A stretch of DNA of 64,000 nt, from positions 508,076 to 572,075 of the forward strand of contig NZ_JAHRWL010000002.1 of assembly GCF_019104745.1 (NCBI RefSeq). The letters run 5' to 3'. The stretch is from Thalassococcus arenae. Its GTDB lineage: Bacteria > Pseudomonadota > Alphaproteobacteria > Rhodobacterales > Rhodobacteraceae. Shown here in pieces: positions 35,825 through 44,247 of this stretch (its first letter is position 1; each line of letters starts with the position of its first letter). The notes below the pieces were generated by a model, which was given only the letters and a program-made list of their open reading frames with translations, was not told the DNA's origin and made no database searches. The position numbers and the translations under genes are program-made.

Positions 35825-36286
35825 ATGACCGAAGCCCTTCGCCGCGCCGACATCCAGATGATCCAGCGCATCCTGCCGCACCGCTACCCGTTTCTGCTGG
35901 TCGACCGGGTGGAAGAGATCGACGGCACGTCCTCGGCGCTCGGGATCAAGAACGTCACCATGAACGAGCCGCATTTCCAAGGCCATTTTCCCGGCACCCC
36001 GATCATGCCGGGCGTGACCATCGTCGAGGCGATGGCGCAGACCGCGGCGGTGATGGTGGGTGTGGCGATGGATCTGGCCGACAAGGACCTGCTGATCTAC
36101 TTCATGGCCATCGACAACTGCAAGTTCCGCCGCAAGGTGATCCCCGGAGACCAGTTGGAGATGCGGCTGACCACGCTGCGCGGCAAGCCCGGCGGCAAGG
36201 TCTGGAAATTCTCGGGAGTGGCGCAGGTTGACGGCGAAATGGCATGCGAAGCCGAATTCACCGCGATGATGGACCTGCCGTCTTGA
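35825..36286 (+). CDS. fabZ: 3-hydroxyacyl-[ACP] dehydratase FabZ
   Basis: 153 residues. It has [13 protein letters not shown] near the start, and the catalytic His54 and Glu68 in [19 protein letters not shown]. It dehydrates 3-hydroxyacyl-ACP in fatty acid synthesis; the 3-hydroxyacyl-ACP pool is shared with LpxA, encoded next. The ATG at 35825 follows GGAAAGACC. The stop overlaps lpxA by 4 bp. Confidence 0.95.
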   Translation: MTEALRRADIQMIQRILPHRYPFLLVDRVEEIDGTSSALGIKNVTMNEPHFQGHFPGTPIMPGVTIVEAMAQTAAVMVGVAMDLADKDLLIYFMAIDNCKFRRKVIPGDQLEMRLTTLRGKPGGKVWKFSGVAQVDGEMACEAEFTAMMDLPS

Positions 36287-37071
36287 GCGATGCCGTGATC
36301 CATCCCTCGGCCGTGGTCGAGGACGGTGCGCGGATCGGCGCGGGCTGCGTGATCGGCCCGTTCTGTCACGTCGGTCCGGACGTGGTGCTGGGCGACCGGG
36401 TCACGCTCAAGTCGCATGTGGTTGTCACCGGCCTGACCGAGATCGGCGAGGACAGCGTGGTCTTTCCCTTCGCGGTGATCGGCGAAATTCCCCAGGACCT
36501 CAAGTTTAAGGGCGAGAAGACCCGTTTGCAGATCGGCAAGCGCAACCGCATCCGCGAGCATGTGACGATGAACACCGGCACCGAAGGCGGCGGCGGCGTG
36601 ACACGGGTCGGCGATGACGGTCTGTTCATGGCGGGCTGCCACGTGGCCCATGACGCGCAGGTCGGTGATCGGGTGATCCTGGTCAACAACTCGGCGTTGG
36701 CGGGGCATTGCGTCATCGAGGATGACGTGATCGTGGGCGGTTTGTCGGGCGTGCACCAATGGGTGCGGATCGGCCGCGGAGCGATCATCGGCGCGGTCAC
36801 GATGGTGACCAACGACGTGATCCCCTACGGCCTGGTGCAGGCACCGCGCGGCGAATTGCACGGGCTGAACCTGGTCGGGCTGAAACGCAAGGGCGTGGCA
36901 CGCGCCGATATCACCGCGCTGCGCGCGGCGTTCCAGATGCTGGCGCAGGGCGAGGGCGCGTTCGTCGACCGGGCGAAACGGCTGGGCGGCGAGACCGACA
37001 GCGCCTATGTGCGCGAAATCGTCGATTTCATCCTGGGCGACAGCGATCGGTCGTTCCTGACACCGGGCTAG
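36283..37071 (+). CDS. lpxA: UDP-N-acetylglucosamine acyltransferase LpxA
   Basis: 262 residues if it starts at the TTG (36283) that overlaps the fabZ stop (TTGA). This gives [20 protein letters not shown], the usual LpxA N-terminus. Left-handed beta-helix hexapeptides fill residues 1-190. The [10 protein letters not shown] histidine is catalytic. It starts lipid A synthesis by adding a 3-hydroxyacyl chain to UDP-GlcNAc. The ATG 39 nt upstream would give a charged extension inside fabZ and is less likely. Confidence 0.93.
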   Translation: MSDAVIHPSAVVEDGARIGAGCVIGPFCHVGPDVVLGDRVTLKSHVVVTGLTEIGEDSVVFPFAVIGEIPQDLKFKGEKTRLQIGKRNRIREHVTMNTGTEGGGGVTRVGDDGLFMAGCHVAHDAQVGDRVILVNNSALAGHCVIEDDVIVGGLSGVHQWVRIGRGAIIGAVTMVTNDVIPYGLVQAPRGELHGLNLVGLKRKGVARADITALRAAFQMLAQGEGAFVDRAKRLGGETDSAYVREIVDFILGDSDRSFLTPG

Positions 37072-37075
37072 GCCG

Positions 37076-37954
37076 GTGCTGGCGCTGATCTGCGGGGCGG
37101 GGCACTTGCCTGCGGCCGTGGCCGCGGCGCAGTCGGTCGCACCGGTGATCTGCGCGTTGCAGGGTTTCGCACCCGCGGGGTTGCAGCCCGAACTGACCTT
37201 CCGGATGGAAACGCTGGGCAGCCTGATGGCGTGGCTGAAGGCCCGCGGCGTCACGCGGGTCTGCTTGTGCGGCCATATCCGCCGGCCCCCGATCGATCCG
37301 GCTGCCATCGACGCCGCGACGGTGCCGCTGGTGCCGCGGCTGTCCGAGGCGTTGGGGCAGGGCGATGACGCAGCCTTGCGGATCGTGTTGGCGCTGTTCG
37401 AGGAGGCGGGATTTGCGGTGCTGGCCGCGCACGAGGCGGCGCCGTCCCTGCTGCCACCGGCCGGGGTTCCGACGCGGGCCCAGCCGGATGCGGATGCGGC
37501 GCCGGCCGCCGCGCTTGGTGACGCCGCCCTGGTGGAAATGGGCGCGGCCGATCTGGGCCAGGCCTGCGTGATCCGCGGCGGCCGTGTCGTCGCGCGCGAG
37601 GACATGGCCGGCACCGATGCGATGCTGGCGCGGCTTTCGGGCGATCAGGCGGCGGATCCGGTCAGCTGGCTGATGGACCGAACCGGCGATCTGCTGGGCG
37701 ATGCGGCGGATTGGCTGTCGGGCATCGACCGGGCGGGTGACGGTCTGCTTTACAAGGCGCCGAAACCGGGGCAGGACCGCCGTGCCGATCTGCCGGTGAT
37801 CGGGCCGGGCACTGCCATGGCCGCGATCCGCGCCGGACTGGCCGGCATCGTGATCGAAGCCGGCGGCGTGATGGTGCTGGACCGCGCCGCGACCGTGGCG
37901 GCTCTGGACCGGGCCGGGTTGTTCCTGTGGGTCCGCGAAAGGCCCGCGTCGTGA
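37076..37954 (+). CDS. lpxI: UDP-2,3-diacylglucosamine pyrophosphatase LpxI
   Basis: 292 residues starting at a GTG (37076), 4 nt after lpxA. LALICGAGHLPAAVA, VCLCGHIRRPP, EDMAGTDAML and KAPKPGQDRRADLPVIGPGT match the LpxI (former DUF1009) family, which replaces LpxH in many alphaproteobacteria. It releases UMP to give 2,3-diacyl-GlcN-1-phosphate, the LpxB substrate. The stop overlaps the lpxB start (GTGA). Confidence 0.92.
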   Translation: MLALICGAGHLPAAVAAAQSVAPVICALQGFAPAGLQPELTFRMETLGSLMAWLKARGVTRVCLCGHIRRPPIDPAAIDAATVPLVPRLSEALGQGDDAALRIVLALFEEAGFAVLAAHEAAPSLLPPAGVPTRAQPDADAAPAAALGDAALVEMGAADLGQACVIRGGRVVAREDMAGTDAMLARLSGDQAADPVSWLMDRTGDLLGDAADWLSGIDRAGDGLLYKAPKPGQDRRADLPVIGPGTAMAAIRAGLAGIVIEAGGVMVLDRAATVAALDRAGLFLWVRERPAS

Positions 37955-39117
37955 AGGTCTTCGTCATCGCCGGCGAGCCATCGGGCGACAAGCTGGGTGC
38001 GGCGCTGATGGCCGGCCTGCGCGACCTGGTGCCGGGCGTCGCCTTTGACGGTGTCGGCGGCCCGCGCATGGAGGCCGCAGGCCTGACCAGCCTGTTCCCG
38101 ATGTCCGAAATCTCGATCATGGGCATCACCGAGATCCTGTCGCAATACCGCGCGCTCAAGCGCCGGATCCGCCAGACCGCCGAGGCGGTGATCGCCGCAC
38201 GGCCGGACGTGCTGGTGACTATCGACCTGCCGGAATTCAACCTTCGGGTGGCGCGGCTGGTCAAGGCCGCGTCGGATATCCGCGTGGTGCATTACGTGGC
38301 GCCGACGGTCTGGGCGTGGCGGCCCGGGCGCGCGGCGCGGATGGCCGCGCATGTCGACCAGGTGCTGGCGCTCTTGCCGTTCGAGCCGCCCTACATGGAA
38401 GCCGCGGGCATGCGCTGCGATTTCGTCGGGCACCCGGTGGTGACCGATCCGCAGGCCGGCGCCGGCGAGGCGCGGGCATTTCGCGACGGGCTGGGCATCG
38501 GCGACGCGCCGCTGGCGCTGATCCTGCCGGGTTCGCGGCGCTCCGAGGTGTCGCGGCTGCTGCCGGTCTTTCGCGCGGTGGCGCAACGGCTGGTCGCGGC
38601 GCGGCCGGAAATCAGGCTGGTGCTGCCGGTCGCGGCACCGGTGCGGGACATGATCGGTCTGGCGATGAAGGACTGGCCGGCGGCGCCGCATATCGTCGAT
38701 CCGGCGCAGGACCCCGATGGCGCGATGAAACGCGCCGCCTTTGCCGCGGCGGATGTCGCCGTCGCGGCTTCGGGTACGGTGTCGCTGGAACTGGCCGCGG
38801 CCGGCACGCCCATGGTCATCGCCTATGACATGAACTGGCTGTCGCGGCAGATCATCGGACGGATGTTGCGGGTCGATACGGTGACGCTGGTCAACCTGGT
38901 GTCGGAAACCCGCGCGGTTCCGGAATTCATCGGCCAGGCCTGCCGACCCGACTCCATCGCGCGCGCGGTGCTGGACACGCTAAATGCGCCGGACGCGCAA
39001 CAGGCGGCGATGGCGGTCACGATGGATCGACTGGGGCAGGGCGGCGAGCCACCCGGTCTGCGGGCGGCACGGGCGGTGCTGGACGGCATCGCCGAGGCGG
39101 CCGGGCCAGGGCACTGA
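37951..39117 (+). CDS. lpxB: Lipid-A-disaccharide synthase LpxB
   Basis: 388 residues from the GTG at 37951, coupled to lpxI. It has VFVIAGEPSGDKLGAALM, GVGGPRMEAAGL, VAPTVWAWRPGRA and LPGSRRSEVSRLLP, all diagnostic of GT19 enzymes. It joins UDP-2,3-diacyl-GlcN and 2,3-diacyl-GlcN-1-phosphate. It is the last gene of the operon, converging on the IalB-like gene 27 nt away. Confidence 0.95.
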   Translation: MKVFVIAGEPSGDKLGAALMAGLRDLVPGVAFDGVGGPRMEAAGLTSLFPMSEISIMGITEILSQYRALKRRIRQTAEAVIAARPDVLVTIDLPEFNLRVARLVKAASDIRVVHYVAPTVWAWRPGRAARMAAHVDQVLALLPFEPPYMEAAGMRCDFVGHPVVTDPQAGAGEARAFRDGLGIGDAPLALILPGSRRSEVSRLLPVFRAVAQRLVAARPEIRLVLPVAAPVRDMIGLAMKDWPAAPHIVDPAQDPDGAMKRAAFAAADVAVAASGTVSLELAAAGTPMVIAYDMNWLSRQIIGRMLRVDTVTLVNLVSETRAVPEFIGQACRPDSIARAVLDTLNAPDAQQAAMAVTMDRLGQGGEPPGLRAARAVLDGIAEAAGPGH

Positions 39118-39143
39118 CGCCCGGCCCGGCAAGGCCCGAAGGC

Positions 39144-39767
39144 TCAGTTCTGCGCGAGGGCGGGAATGCTGTCGAAAGCGGCGGTGAAGCCCTTGAGCGA
39201 CATGTCCACGGTCACGGAATTGTCCGGCGCGGCCAACGGCACGATCCGGACCCGGGCGACGTTGCCGCGCTTGAAGGTAGACACGTCCTGTTCGCGCAGG
39301 TTCACCCGCGCCACGCAGGATTGGTTGTCGCAGAACATGAACGGGATCTTGGCGGGGCTGCCGCCATCGATGGTCAGCGTCACGCCTTCGGTCAGAAGCG
39401 TCAGCAGCGGAGTGTTGATCACCATCACCGCGGCGGGCAGGTTTTCGCCCGCCAGCCGGGTCAGCTCGGCCTCCATCACCGGGTTGTTGTTGGCGTCGCG
39501 CATGAGCTGCGCCATCCGGCAGGGGTCTTCGCCGCTCAGCGTTTTCTCGCAGACCAGCCGCCAGTCGCCTTCCTGGCGTTGGTAGACATCGCCGACCGCC
39601 GGTTCACCCGAGGGTGCGTCGGCCGTCTGATCCGCGGGCGCATCCGCCGGTGGCGTTTCGGCCGGTGCCTCGGCGGGTGTTTCGCTGGTCGTTTCGGTCT
39701 GCTGGGCCAGCGTGGGGACGGCGGTCAGTGCCGCCAGGGCCGCGGCAATGAGCAACGCATGTTTCAT
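39144..39767 (-). CDS. Invasion-associated locus B (IalB) family protein
   Basis: 207 residues. The signal peptide ends TLAQ (about 1-22), followed by a Pro/Ala/Glu/Thr-rich linker (about 23-58). The IalB domain contains GDWRLVCE, QDPCRMAQ-like EDPCRMAQL, and a CDNQSC cysteine pair. Members are periplasmic or envelope proteins of unclear role. The ATG at 39767 is better placed after GAGG than the one 6 nt before it. Confidence 0.88.
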   Translation of the reverse strand: MKHALLIAAALAALTAVPTLAQQTETTSETPAEAPAETPPADAPADQTADAPSGEPAVGDVYQRQEGDWRLVCEKTLSGEDPCRMAQLMRDANNNPVMEAELTRLAGENLPAAVMVINTPLLTLLTEGVTLTIDGGSPAKIPFMFCDNQSCVARVNLREQDVSTFKRGNVARVRIVPLAAPDNSVTVDMSLKGFTAAFDSIPALAQN

Positions 39768-39928
39768 GAACAATCCTCTGGATCGGTGTCTGTTTGCGCC
39801 CCGATTAACATGGGCGCGCAGCGCTGTCAGGGTGGAAAAACCCGACCTCGCGGCAGGGTGACGCGGAAATCCGCTGCGGGCCGCTTTTCGGACCCTGTTT
39901 TGCAGGGGGAACGTCGCGCAACCACTTC

Positions 39929-39960
39929 AAAACAAAGAGAAAGGGGCCGCTAGGCCCCTT
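39929..39960 (-). terminator. Intrinsic terminator, minus strand
   Basis: AAGGGGCC and GGCCCCTT form an 8-bp stem with a 4-nt loop (39941-39960). On the minus strand it is followed by TCTCTTTGTTTT. Confidence 0.65.
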
Positions 39961-40000
39961 CCCGTTTCACTCCCTGTCGGACCGGCCGACTTTGTCATTG
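39929..40000 (-). ncRNA. Candidate small RNA B (about 70 nt)
   Basis: On the minus strand, TTGACC (40029-40034), a 17-nt spacer and TAGCGT (40006-40011) resemble a sigma70 promoter, putting the 5' end near 40000. The RNA would contain GACAGGGAGTGAAAC and end in the stem AAGGGGCC/GGCCCCTT followed by TCTCTTTGTTTT. A 23-codon frame beginning ATGACAAAG also fits inside, so a small peptide cannot be excluded. No homolog is known to me. Confidence 0.4.
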
Positions 40001-40005
40001 CGCAG

Positions 40006-40034
40006 ACGCTACGAAAGTATGAGGCGTCGGTCAA
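40006..40034 (-). promoter_or_regulatory. Candidate sigma70 promoter for small RNA B
   Basis: On the minus strand the -35 is TTGACC, the spacer 17 nt and the -10 TAGCGT. The predicted start is about 39999. The -35 is good and the -10 is weak. Confidence 0.4.
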
Positions 40035-40080
40035 CAGGCTTTTCCACAACAAGCCGCGGGAAGCCCGCACCGATCGCGGG

Positions 40081-40107
40081 AAAAAAAGACCGCGCCTTTC
40101 GGCGCGG
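40081..40107 (-). terminator. Strong intrinsic terminator, minus strand
   Basis: On the minus strand CCGCGCC-GAAA-GGCGCGG (40090-40107) is followed by TC and seven T. The nearest minus-strand gene upstream of it is beyond the divergent start at 40232, so it most likely ends a noncoding transcript. Confidence 0.75.
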
Positions 40108-40165
40108 CCAGTCTGACAGGGAGGAAGTCAGTCCGAAGCAGGAGAGGACATGTCGCCCCGGACAG
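40081..40165 (-). ncRNA. Candidate anti-Shine-Dalgarno small RNA A (about 80 nt)
   Basis: Read on the minus strand, hairpin CTGAC-TTCCTCCCT-GTCAG (40113-40131) shows a CCUCC loop. A second possible hairpin (40131-40149) shows a UCUCCU loop. A strong terminator follows. This layout resembles alphaproteobacterial anti-SD RNAs such as the Rhodobacter CcsR group. The 5' end is uncertain: TATCAT (40168-40173) may be the -10, but no good -35 is seen. Confidence 0.45.
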
Positions 40166-40231
40166 GAATGATACTGGCATCAAAAGCTTAAGGATGTATG
40201 TTCAGCCCGGGACGACAGCGGAGGACAGGGC

Positions 40232-41773
40232 GTGACCGAAGGTATTTTCGTTGGCGGTGGCGGTCCGGAATACGGCGAGAAGCAGTGGTTGTCGTTGAAA
40301 TACGCCAACCGTCACGGGCTGATCGCGGGCGCAACCGGCACCGGCAAGACCGTCACGCTGCAGATCCTGGCCGAAGGCTTTTCGGCCGCCGGCGTTCCGG
40401 TCTTCATGTCCGACGTCAAGGGCGACCTGTCGGGCCTTGCGCGACCGGGAAGCGCCGAATTCAAGCTGCACGGCCCTTTCATGGAACGCGCCGCCAAGAT
40501 CGGTTTCGACGATTTCGGCTATGACGCCTTTCCGGTCACCTTCTGGGATCTGTTCGGCGAACAGGGCCATCCGATCCGCACGACCGTGGCCGAAATGGGC
40601 CCGCTGCTGCTGTCGCGGCTGCTGGAGTTGAGCGAGGCGCAGGAGGGCATTCTCAACATCGCCTTCCGGGTCGCGGACGAAGAGGGGATGCCGCTGCTCG
40701 ATCTGGACGACCTGCGTGCGATGCTGGTCTGGCTGGGCGAGAACCGCGATGCCCTCAGCCTGCGCTATGGCAACCTGGCGACGTCCTCGATCGGGGCGAT
40801 CCAGCGTCGCCTGCTGGTGCTGGAAAACCAGGGCGGGTCCAAGCTGTTCGGCGAACCGGCGCTGGATCTGCACGATTTCATGCGGGTGGGTGCGGACGGG
40901 CGCGGGCAGGTGAACATCCTGGCCGCCGACACGTTGATGGGGGCGCCGCGGCTTTACGCGACCTTCCTGCTGTGGATGTTGTCGGAACTGTTCGAGGAAC
41001 TGCCCGAGGTGGGCGATCCGGACAAGCCCAAGCTGGTCTTCTTCTTCGACGAGGCGCATCTGCTGTTCGACGACGCGCCCAAGGCGCTGGTCGACAAGGT
41101 GGAACAGGTGGCGCGGCTGATCCGGTCGAAGGGGGTGGGGGTCTATTTCATCACCCAGAACCCCGACGACGTGCCCGAGGACATCCTGGGCCAGTTGGGC
41201 AACCGGGTGCAGCACGCCCTGCGGGCCTTCACCGCGCGCGACCAGAAGGCGTTGCGGATGGCGGCCCAGACCTATCGCGAAAACCCGCGGTTCGACATCG
41301 AAACCGCGATCCGCGAGGTCGGTGTGGGCGAGGCGGTGACCTCGATGCTGCAGCCGAAGGGCGTGCCGGGCGTGGCCGAACGCACGCTGATCCGCCCGCC
41401 GTCGTCGCAGCTTGGGCCGATCTCGAAGGCCGATCGCGCTGCGGTGCTGGCGGGATCCGACCTGGCGGGCAAGTACGACCAGGCGATCGACCGGCATTCG
41501 GCGCATGAAATGCTGGCCGAGCGCGCTGCGGCAGCGGCAAAAGCGGCGGAAGAAGCCGAAAGGCATGAGGCTGAACTGGAAGCCGCGCAGCGCGAATACC
41601 AGGCCGGGCGGCGCTATTCCGGCACCCGCGTCGGCCGGTCGACGGCGCGCGCGACCCGAAGTAGCGGCGGTTTCGGCGCCGAGGTGGCCAAGGTGGTCAT
41701 CAAGGAGCTCAAGGGCACCACCGGGCGCCGGATCGTGCGCGGCATCCTGGGCGGTCTTTTCAAGGCGCGCTGA
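40232..41773 (+). CDS. HerA-like helicase/ATPase (DUF853 family)
   Basis: 513 residues from a GTG (40232), with GGAGG 7 nt upstream. Walker A GATGTGKT is at residues 33-40 and Walker B LVFFFDEAHLLF near 270. YFITQNPDDVPEDILGQLGNRVQHALRAFT matches the HerA C-terminal-like bacterial family. The tail is a coiled Ala/Glu-rich region followed by a basic, glycine-serine segment. The biological role is unsettled; no HerA-NurA partner nuclease is next to it. Confidence 0.9.
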   Translation: MTEGIFVGGGGPEYGEKQWLSLKYANRHGLIAGATGTGKTVTLQILAEGFSAAGVPVFMSDVKGDLSGLARPGSAEFKLHGPFMERAAKIGFDDFGYDAFPVTFWDLFGEQGHPIRTTVAEMGPLLLSRLLELSEAQEGILNIAFRVADEEGMPLLDLDDLRAMLVWLGENRDALSLRYGNLATSSIGAIQRRLLVLENQGGSKLFGEPALDLHDFMRVGADGRGQVNILAADTLMGAPRLYATFLLWMLSELFEELPEVGDPDKPKLVFFFDEAHLLFDDAPKALVDKVEQVARLIRSKGVGVYFITQNPDDVPEDILGQLGNRVQHALRAFTARDQKALRMAAQTYRENPRFDIETAIREVGVGEAVTSMLQPKGVPGVAERTLIRPPSSQLGPISKADRAAVLAGSDLAGKYDQAIDRHSAHEMLAERAAAAAKAAEEAERHEAELEAAQREYQAGRRYSGTRVGRSTARATRSSGGFGAEVAKVVIKELKGTTGRRIVRGILGGLFKAR

Positions 41774-41990
41774 GGCCCGGCGGGTCCGCCATGTTCCGAT
41801 CACGGCTTTTGTGATAGGTTCGGCGCGCGGGGAGGTGCGCCGGCCGAGTCGGTGGCGCGTTGGTTTTCCTGATCGTTACCGGTTCGGCCGGTTGCCTGAT
41901 CCCCGTAGACCTGTCGCGCGTTTGCGCGCTGCCGGGCTGTGATTTTGCGACAACCGTTCCTTTTCAAACCAACCCATTCGGGAGGACCCC

Positions 41991-42323
41991 ATGCCGTTTT
42001 ATCTGTTTCAAGGCCGCTACACCTCGGACGCCATCAAGGCGATGATCACCAAACCGCAAGACCGCGAAGTCGCGGCGCGCTCGATGATCGAGGCGATGGG
42101 CGGCAAACTGCACCACATGTTCTTCTGCTTCGGTCACGATGACGTCGTGGCACTGATCGAAGCACCGGACGACGAAACCGCCGCTGGTTGCACGATGATC
42201 GTGGGTGCATCCGGCGCGATGTCCGGTGGTGCGACGACCAAACTCTTGACCAGCGCGCAGGCGCAGGCGGCGATGAAGAAAGCCGGCGCGGGGGTGGCGA
42301 AATACACGCCCGCGACGGGCTGA
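41991..42323 (+). CDS. GYD-domain protein
   Basis: 110 residues: MPFYLFQGRYTSDAIKAMI, then EAMGGKLHHMFFCFGHDDVV. This fits the GYD family, small ferredoxin-fold-like proteins of unknown role. GGGAGGA precedes the ATG. A perfect hairpin terminator follows, so it is a single-gene unit. Confidence 0.88.
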   Translation: MPFYLFQGRYTSDAIKAMITKPQDREVAARSMIEAMGGKLHHMFFCFGHDDVVALIEAPDDETAAGCTMIVGASGAMSGGATTKLLTSAQAQAAMKKAGAGVAKYTPATG

Positions 42324-42339
42324 GCGCGACAAACCATGC

Positions 42340-42380
42340 AAAAGCGCCCGGGCCATCGGTCCGGGCGCTTTTGCTTTTGT
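42340..42380 (+). terminator. Intrinsic terminator after the GYD gene
   Basis: AAAAGCGCCCGG (42340-42351) pairs perfectly with CCGGGCGCTTTT (42361-42372), and TGCTTTTG follows. Confidence 0.88.
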
Positions 42381-42412
42381 GTGTGGGTGTGCGTGTGCGG
42401 CAGGTGCGGATT

Positions 42413-42901
42413 TCAGGCCAGTCCCCAGGCACACATGCAGAAATTCCGTGCCCATTTCGTCGAATGCTTTGACAGACCGGGCAGGACCTGGATGCGGCGC
42501 TCGCCGTTTTCGGTCACGCAACGCACCGTGGCATTGGGTTTGGCCCCCGTCGCCTTGCAGAACTTGCGGCCTTCCCGGATCGCCTGGCGGTTCAGGCCCG
42601 GCGAAAACGCCGCGTGAACAAGTCCGTCCTTTTCGATGCATTGCACCAAGTCGACCAGCGGTTTCGGCGGGACGGGACGGCGCGGGCGTTCGCCCTCTTC
42701 GCCTTCCTCGCCTTCATTGGACACCTCGCGTTCCTTCGGCGGTTCGACATCGGGCGGATCGAAGCTGGGACGGTCGTAGCTGGGCGGCTCGGGCGGATCG
42801 TCCAACGCGACGACGACGCTTGCCATGCTGACCGCCGCAATCGCCAGAACCGCGCACAAGGCGTGCTGCAAGCGACGGGTTGCACAAGAGTAATGCTTCA
42901 T
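42413..42901 (-). CDS. Secreted protein of unknown function
   Basis: 162 residues. A hydrophobic signal region (about 12-33, ALCAVLAIAAVSMASVVVA) is followed by a proline- and acid-rich linker (to about 80). A compact C-terminal part has four cysteines (in VQCIEKDG, KFCKATG, VRCVTENG and NFCMC). The repeated spacing suggests disulfides. I do not recognise the family. It is downstream of the RTX gene on the same strand with 50 nt between. Confidence 0.7.
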   Translation of the reverse strand: MKHYSCATRRLQHALCAVLAIAAVSMASVVVALDDPPEPPSYDRPSFDPPDVEPPKEREVSNEGEEGEEGERPRRPVPPKPLVDLVQCIEKDGLVHAAFSPGLNRQAIREGRKFCKATGAKPNATVRCVTENGERRIQVLPGLSKHSTKWARNFCMCAWGLA

Positions 42902-42951
42902 CGATCAACTCCTTTCATGGCCAGGGCGGCCCAATCTTCTCTCGCGTCTCG

Positions 42952-44007
42952 TCAGGCGAAGCGCGGGCTTTCGAAAATGACGACCTGACCCGGCAGGACC
43001 GGTCCGGCCGAAGCCGGCACGGTGGCCACCACCTGGGTGCCCGCCAGGATCAGGGTATCGCCGGTGGCCGGGTCGATCTCGGTCGTGACGGGTTCGGTGT
43101 CGCCGCCTTCGGGGAACAGGACCACGATCAGTTCATCGGCGGTCAGATCCTGGATCTCCGGCGGATTCGCGGGATCGACCCAGATGCCGGTGAAGAACAG
43201 GTCGGTTCCTTCCCCGCCCACCGCGGTATCGCCGCTGCCCAGTTCGATCCTGTCATCGCCATCGCCGCCCAGCAGCAGATCCGGGTCGTAGATGTCGCTT
43301 TCGCTGAGCAAGCCGTCATCATCGCCGTCGAAAAAGCCGAACAGCTGGTCACCGTCATCGCCGCCCGACAAGGTGTCTGCGCCCGCATTGCCCAGAAGGT
43401 CGTCGAATCCGGGTCCGCCTTCGATCGAATCGTCGCCGTCGCCGCCGAACAGGTCGTCGTCATCGTCTCCGCCGTCGATCACGTCGTCGCCGTCGCCACC
43501 CACGATCTCGTCGTCGCCTTGCCCTCCGGTGAGGGTGTCCTGGCCGTTGTCGCCGAACAGCTGATCATTCCCGGTGCCGCCATCGATGACGTCGTCGCCG
43601 TCTTCGCCTGCGACCACGTCGTCGCCTGCGCCGCCGGACAGGGTGTCGTCACCTGCCGCGCCGAAAACCGTGTCGTCGCCCGCCTCGCCATCAGCCTGAT
43701 CCGCCCCCGGTCCGGCGTCGAGCACGTCGTCGCCATCGCCGCCCAGGAGGGTGTCGTCGCCGCCGGCCGCGGCGATCGTGTCATCGCCGTCGGTACCTTC
43801 GAGCAGATCGTTGCCGCCGGTTCCTCTCAGGATGTCGTCAAGACCGGTTCCGCCGCCGCCGGTGTCGTCGCCGCCACCGCCGTCGTCGCCGCCATCGGTG
43901 TCGCCGCCGTCCAAGTCATCGTCATCGCGGTCAGAGCCGCCGTTTCCACCGGACGAGGCAAGGGCCATCGCGCCGCCACCAAGCAACAAGAGCAAGAAGA
44001 ATTCCAT
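42952..44007 (-). CDS. RTX calcium-binding protein with N-terminal hydrophobic segment
   Basis: 351 residues. MEFFLLLLLGGGAMALASSG gives an N-terminal helix, followed by an Asp/Gly-rich linker. Then come about nine GGxGDD-type nonapeptide repeats (residues 55-240), interrupted once (FDGDDDGLLSESDIYDPD), and a C-terminal module ending VIFESPRFA. Such proteins bind calcium outside the cell. The N-terminal hydrophobic segment is unusual for a type I substrate and may anchor it. Two direct repeats lie upstream of the start. Confidence 0.82.
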   Translation of the reverse strand: MEFFLLLLLGGGAMALASSGGNGGSDRDDDDLDGGDTDGGDDGGGGDDTGGGGTGLDDILRGTGGNDLLEGTDGDDTIAAAGGDDTLLGGDGDDVLDAGPGADQADGEAGDDTVFGAAGDDTLSGGAGDDVVAGEDGDDVIDGGTGNDQLFGDNGQDTLTGGQGDDEIVGGDGDDVIDGGDDDDDLFGGDGDDSIEGGPGFDDLLGNAGADTLSGGDDGDQLFGFFDGDDDGLLSESDIYDPDLLLGGDGDDRIELGSGDTAVGGEGTDLFFTGIWVDPANPPEIQDLTADELIVVLFPEGGDTEPVTTEIDPATGDTLILAGTQVVATVPASAGPVLPGQVVIFESPRFA

Positions 44008-44059
44008 GAGCCGAACCTCCGCAGGGGATGCCCGACAGTGTTGGCCGGAAAGCGCCGTA

Positions 44060-44080
44060 TTCTTAACACTTTCTTAACAC
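44060..44080. promoter_or_regulatory. Direct repeat TTCTTAACAC, candidate operator
   Basis: TTCTTAACAC occurs at 44060-44069 and again at 44071-44080, 11 bp apart (one helical turn), with a partial GGTTAA further on. It is 53 nt upstream of the RTX gene on the minus strand. It is AT-rich amid high GC. Confidence 0.45.
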
Positions 44081-44247
44081 ATTCGGTTAAATCGGCAGTG
44101 ACTCGGGCACAATCGATCGAATCGGACCGAATTGTTCATCCGTTTGGTAGAGGCGGCATCGCCCAACACTCCCCCTGATTGCGCTGGACAAATCCGCGAC
44201 TTTCCGGCCTGGTCGTTTCGAATCATCTGGGGCGGCAAGACGGCAAA

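Larger units (their letters stand above)
39768..40231. other. 464-bp noncoding interval between two divergent genes
   Basis: No convincing protein gene. On the minus strand it holds two hairpins followed by T-runs (39929-39960 and 40081-40107), CU-rich hairpin loops (40113-40149), a candidate promoter (40006-40034), and a 13-bp inverted repeat with one mismatch (39970-39982 against 40111-40123). I read it as two possible small RNA genes. A 13-codon plus-strand frame (40150-40191) with GGAG upstream is an alternative but is very short. Confidence 0.6.

Noticed and set aside
40150-40191. 13-codon plus-strand frame with GGAG upstream
   Set aside because: Too short to support, and its ribosome-site-like bases are the complement of the minus-strand CU-rich loops. 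The T-run terminator favours the minus-strand reading.
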